Shown here in pieces: positions 5,653 through 7,160 of a stretch of 7,160 nucleotides of DNA (position 1 is the stretch's first letter; each line of letters starts with the position of its first letter). This stretch comes from Holosporales bacterium. GTDB lineage: Bacteria > Pseudomonadota > Alphaproteobacteria > BNTO01. Where the stretch lies: positions 1-7,160 of the forward strand of contig JAISRQ010000026.1 in assembly GCA_031273545.1 (NCBI GenBank). The letters are read 5' to 3'. Both the position numbers and the translations under genes were made by a program. The notes below the pieces were generated by a model, which made no database searches, was not told the origin of the DNA, and saw nothing but the letters and a program-made list of their open reading frames with translations.

Positions 5653-5696
5653 CTGGGGAGGTCGGAGTCGTTTCCTTATCCCCCAGCAGCTTTTTT
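5653..5696 (+). terminator. Terminator-like hairpin with T-run on the plus strand
   Basis: CTGGGG (5653-5658) pairs with CCCCAG (5681-5686), with possible inner AGG/CCT pairing, followed after four bases by TTTTTT (5691-5696). The polarity suits plus-strand transcripts, yet no secure plus-strand gene precedes it. On the minus strand it lies 43 bp past the stop of the 343-residue gene but has no U-tract there, so it may serve as a 3' stem for that mRNA. Confidence 0.35.
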
Positions 5697-5738
5697 ACTT
5701 TTTATGTCTTAATAGACTTGCCATAGCTGGCGAAATCC

Positions 5739-6770
5739 CTAACGAACACGTTCACATACAATACTTTTGACCTCAGTAATTTTATCTAAAGAATACTGAA
5801 GGATTGTCATTATTTCTTCAGAAGCTCCTGCTCTATTAAAATATTCCATTAAGCCTTTCAGTGCGTTCATTAAAGGATCGCAATCGTCACGTATCAACTT
5901 GTAAATCTCGAGGACTGTTCGATTTACATCACCTGACTGAACAACCATTCCGCTACGCAAGAAAGAGCCTACAAGACGGTCATTCCCGCTGTAAAGACAC
6001 GTCTCAAACCTGACTACTTCAGGATCATCCCTAAGATTACTTGGCTCAAGATATTCTAACAGGTCCATCAAACCAACGTAAACGAAATCCTTTATTAAGT
6101 CTCGTACTCTTGAGTCGATCTCCGGCGTTTGCAAATCTGAAACGCAAGCATCCAAGCTATCTAATGCACTACTTATTCTAGTAAACGCGTCTAACTCGGC
6201 ATTTAATTTGACTCTCATCTCGGGAGAAAAAATATTATTGTTAAGAGAGTTCTCAAGTAGTTCTTTTACAGTACTGCAATTATTTCTACTTGTTGAAATG
6301 CGTTCTTTTGCCGCATCTAAAATAGAATCGGGCCGATAAACATCAACATAAAATCCCGAATGACAAAGTTGATAGAGTTTCCCTGTAACATAAAGAACTT
6401 CTTTATGGATGGGGTAAGCGGCAGCGAAAACGGCACCGTCCTCCACCATTGAGAGGTCAGAAATGTCCCTTGCTACATTCCCCGCCATTCTTGCATCTCC
6501 CTCTACGCTACGTATTATCGAACAGATCCTATTGTTTAGTTCCTCTAATTCAATGAACTCGCGTTCTTCCAAGTAATGAGTAGGGTAAATATAGAAATCC
6601 TCATCATCATCAATATCACCATCGTAAACACCACTACAGACATAGACCTCCTCCTCGCGATAGGAATCAGATCCATCTTCATTAAGGTCATGTAGTACAT
6701 CATTATTCGACGCAACAGCAAACCCGGACAAAAACAATACGCTACAATATGTGCCAATAATTTTCTTCAT
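5739..6770 (-). CDS. Exported protein of unknown family, acidic N-terminus and eight cysteines
   Basis: A 343-residue protein that I do not recognise. The N-terminus is a clear Sec signal peptide (MKKIIGTYCSVLFLSGFAVA, cleavage likely after the AVA at 18-20). The mature part begins with an acidic region rich in Asp and Glu (about 24-75, including DGDIDDDEDF at 50-59), followed by a largely helical body. It contains eight cysteines spread through the mature protein (45, 83, 136, 165, 209, 258, 297, 339), an even number consistent with disulfides. No transmembrane segment is seen after the signal. The ATG at 6770 is the only start placing the signal peptide correctly; no good ribosome binding site precedes it. 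The gene is flanked by the two copies of the 63-bp repeat. The acidic patch could bind calcium or other cations, but no complete EF-hand or other motif supports it. A secreted or periplasmic role is inference. Confidence 0.75.
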   Translation of the reverse strand: MKKIIGTYCSVLFLSGFAVASNNDVLHDLNEDGSDSYREEEVYVCSGVYDGDIDDDEDFYIYPTHYLEEREFIELEELNNRICSIIRSVEGDARMAGNVARDISDLSMVEDGAVFAAAYPIHKEVLYVTGKLYQLCHSGFYVDVYRPDSILDAAKERISTSRNNCSTVKELLENSLNNNIFSPEMRVKLNAELDAFTRISSALDSLDACVSDLQTPEIDSRVRDLIKDFVYVGLMDLLEYLEPSNLRDDPEVVRFETCLYSGNDRLVGSFLRSGMVVQSGDVNRTVLEIYKLIRDDCDPLMNALKGLMEYFNRAGASEEIMTILQYSLDKITEVKSIVCERVR

Positions 6771-6802
6771 AACAGCAAATCTACTCTAATAACTTGACTA
6801 CA

Positions 6803-6830
6803 ATTATATTCTCACATACCATCATGACTA
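6803..6830 (-). promoter_or_regulatory. Sigma70-type promoter of the 343-residue gene
   Basis: On the minus strand, a consensus TATAAT (6808-6803) is preceded after 16 bases by a weak -35, TAGTCA (6830-6825). The start would be near 6796, leaving a leader of about 26 bases. The decamer ATGTGAGAAT directly before the -10 also occurs, inverted relative to transcription, in the Sel1 gene promoter. Confidence 0.5.
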
Positions 6831-6888
6831 TTTCAACAAAAAACTCATATCGATATCAATAATCATCAGAATTATAAAAAATTACGTA

Positions 6889-7014
6889 CTAGACAAAGGG
6901 AGGGAAAGTGTGTCTTTCCCGATCAGCCTTACGCTGACGAACCGTAGCAATAATCCGTTTGATAATACTTTCTGCTTCAGAAAAAAACCCTTTATTGTTA
7001 ACCTTAGCTACCAT
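6889..7014 (-). pseudogene. Possible gene remnant, 41-codon basic ORF
   Basis: The leftward ORF begins at an ATG inside repeat copy 2 and encodes MVAKVNNKGFFSEAES, then a basic helical stretch (IIKRIIATVRQRKADRER) and ends HTFPPFV. No ribosome binding site precedes the ATG. The composition of the basic segment looks like real protein, as at the C-terminus of a DNA-binding protein or transposase, so it may be the tail of a decayed mobile-element gene. I cannot name a family. Chance is also possible. Confidence 0.25.
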
Positions 7015-7063
7015 TTACGTTTTTTGGATTGCCGATCAATTACCAAAAAGAGATTTAAATAGC
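7001..7063 (+). repeat. 63-bp dispersed repeat, copy 2
   Basis: This is the direct-oriented second copy of 5427-5489, 89% identical with no gaps. Read from its first base as codons, the first three differences from copy 1 fall in third positions and leave the peptide TLATIYVFWIA unchanged, while the centre changes residues before KRDLNS is again identical. Neither copy has a start codon in that frame close by. Confidence 0.85.
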
Positions 7064-7160
7064 TATACCCATCTGAAATGATTCATTGGATTTTCCCCAG
7101 AAATTGCGTATAAAGGATACATGAAAGCTAATTTCCTAAAAGAAACCGAAAAGCAGGAAC

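Larger units (their letters stand above)
5308..5738. other. Intergenic region with promoter, repeat and hairpins
   Basis: This 431-bp gap contains the promoter of the five-repeat Sel1 gene (5347-5374), a perfect palindrome at the predicted transcription start (5330-5341), a short hairpin (5378-5393), one copy of the 63-bp repeat (5427-5489) with an overlapping 26-codon ORF, and a terminator-like hairpin near 5653-5696. The middle part, 5490-5650, shows only short open stretches without start signals, possibly remnants of a lost gene. Confidence 0.5.
6771..7160. other. Right-edge intergenic region with promoter and repeat
   Basis: This 390-bp stretch holds the promoter of the 343-residue gene (6803-6830), a possible gene remnant on the minus strand (6889-7014), and repeat copy 2 (7001-7063). 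From 7064 to the end no gene with start signals is visible; a leftward frame is open from about 7158 to 7063 but lacks context. Confidence 0.5.

Noticed and set aside
6545..6757. 70-residue leftward frame rich in Met inside the 343-residue gene
   Set aside because: It is an out-of-frame shadow created by the acidic GAT/GAA-rich segment.

Overview
The window looks like chromosomal DNA of a Gram-negative, AT-leaning bacterium with many exported accessory proteins. The best guess is an alphaproteobacterial, host-associated lineage of the Holosporales/Rickettsiales-like endosymbiont kind. This rests on a mannose-type PTS EIIA next to HPr with no sugar permease (typical of the regulatory alphaproteobacterial PTS), a class I GAPDH, and several signal-peptide proteins including two Sel1-repeat proteins, which are abundant in protist- and amoeba-associated bacteria. 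The taxonomic call is inference; there is no rRNA gene here.

Layout: about 330 bp without a secure gene, then a leftward gene for a small exported helical protein with a tryptophan-rich tail (330-941). A divergent intergenic region (942-1212) carries a good promoter for each side. The rightward operon 1213-3105 follows: PTS EIIA (Man family), a divergent HPr, and GAPDH (gap). A hairpin at 3122-3166 closes it and separates it from a leftward accessory block. Along the direction of transcription the block holds an exported acidic, cysteine-containing protein of unknown family (6770-5739), an exported five-repeat Sel1 protein (5307-4513), a 77-residue unknown ORF with a strong ribosome binding site 25 bp behind it (4487-4254), and a second, more divergent Sel1-like exported protein (3955-3218).

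The rightward operon joins a PTS phosphorelay pair to a glycolytic enzyme; the likely theme is sensing of glycolytic or phosphoenolpyruvate status. The leftward genes share exported N-termini and, for the Sel1 pair, a protein-interaction scaffold; they are candidates for periplasmic or host-directed roles, which the sequence alone cannot settle.

The most unexpected non-genic signal is a 63-bp sequence present twice (5427-5489 and 7001-7063), 89% identical and sharply bounded, in the two intergenic regions flanking the 343-residue gene. It is probably a dispersed repeat or remnant of a mobile element. No CRISPR array, tRNA, rRNA or intact transposase was seen.
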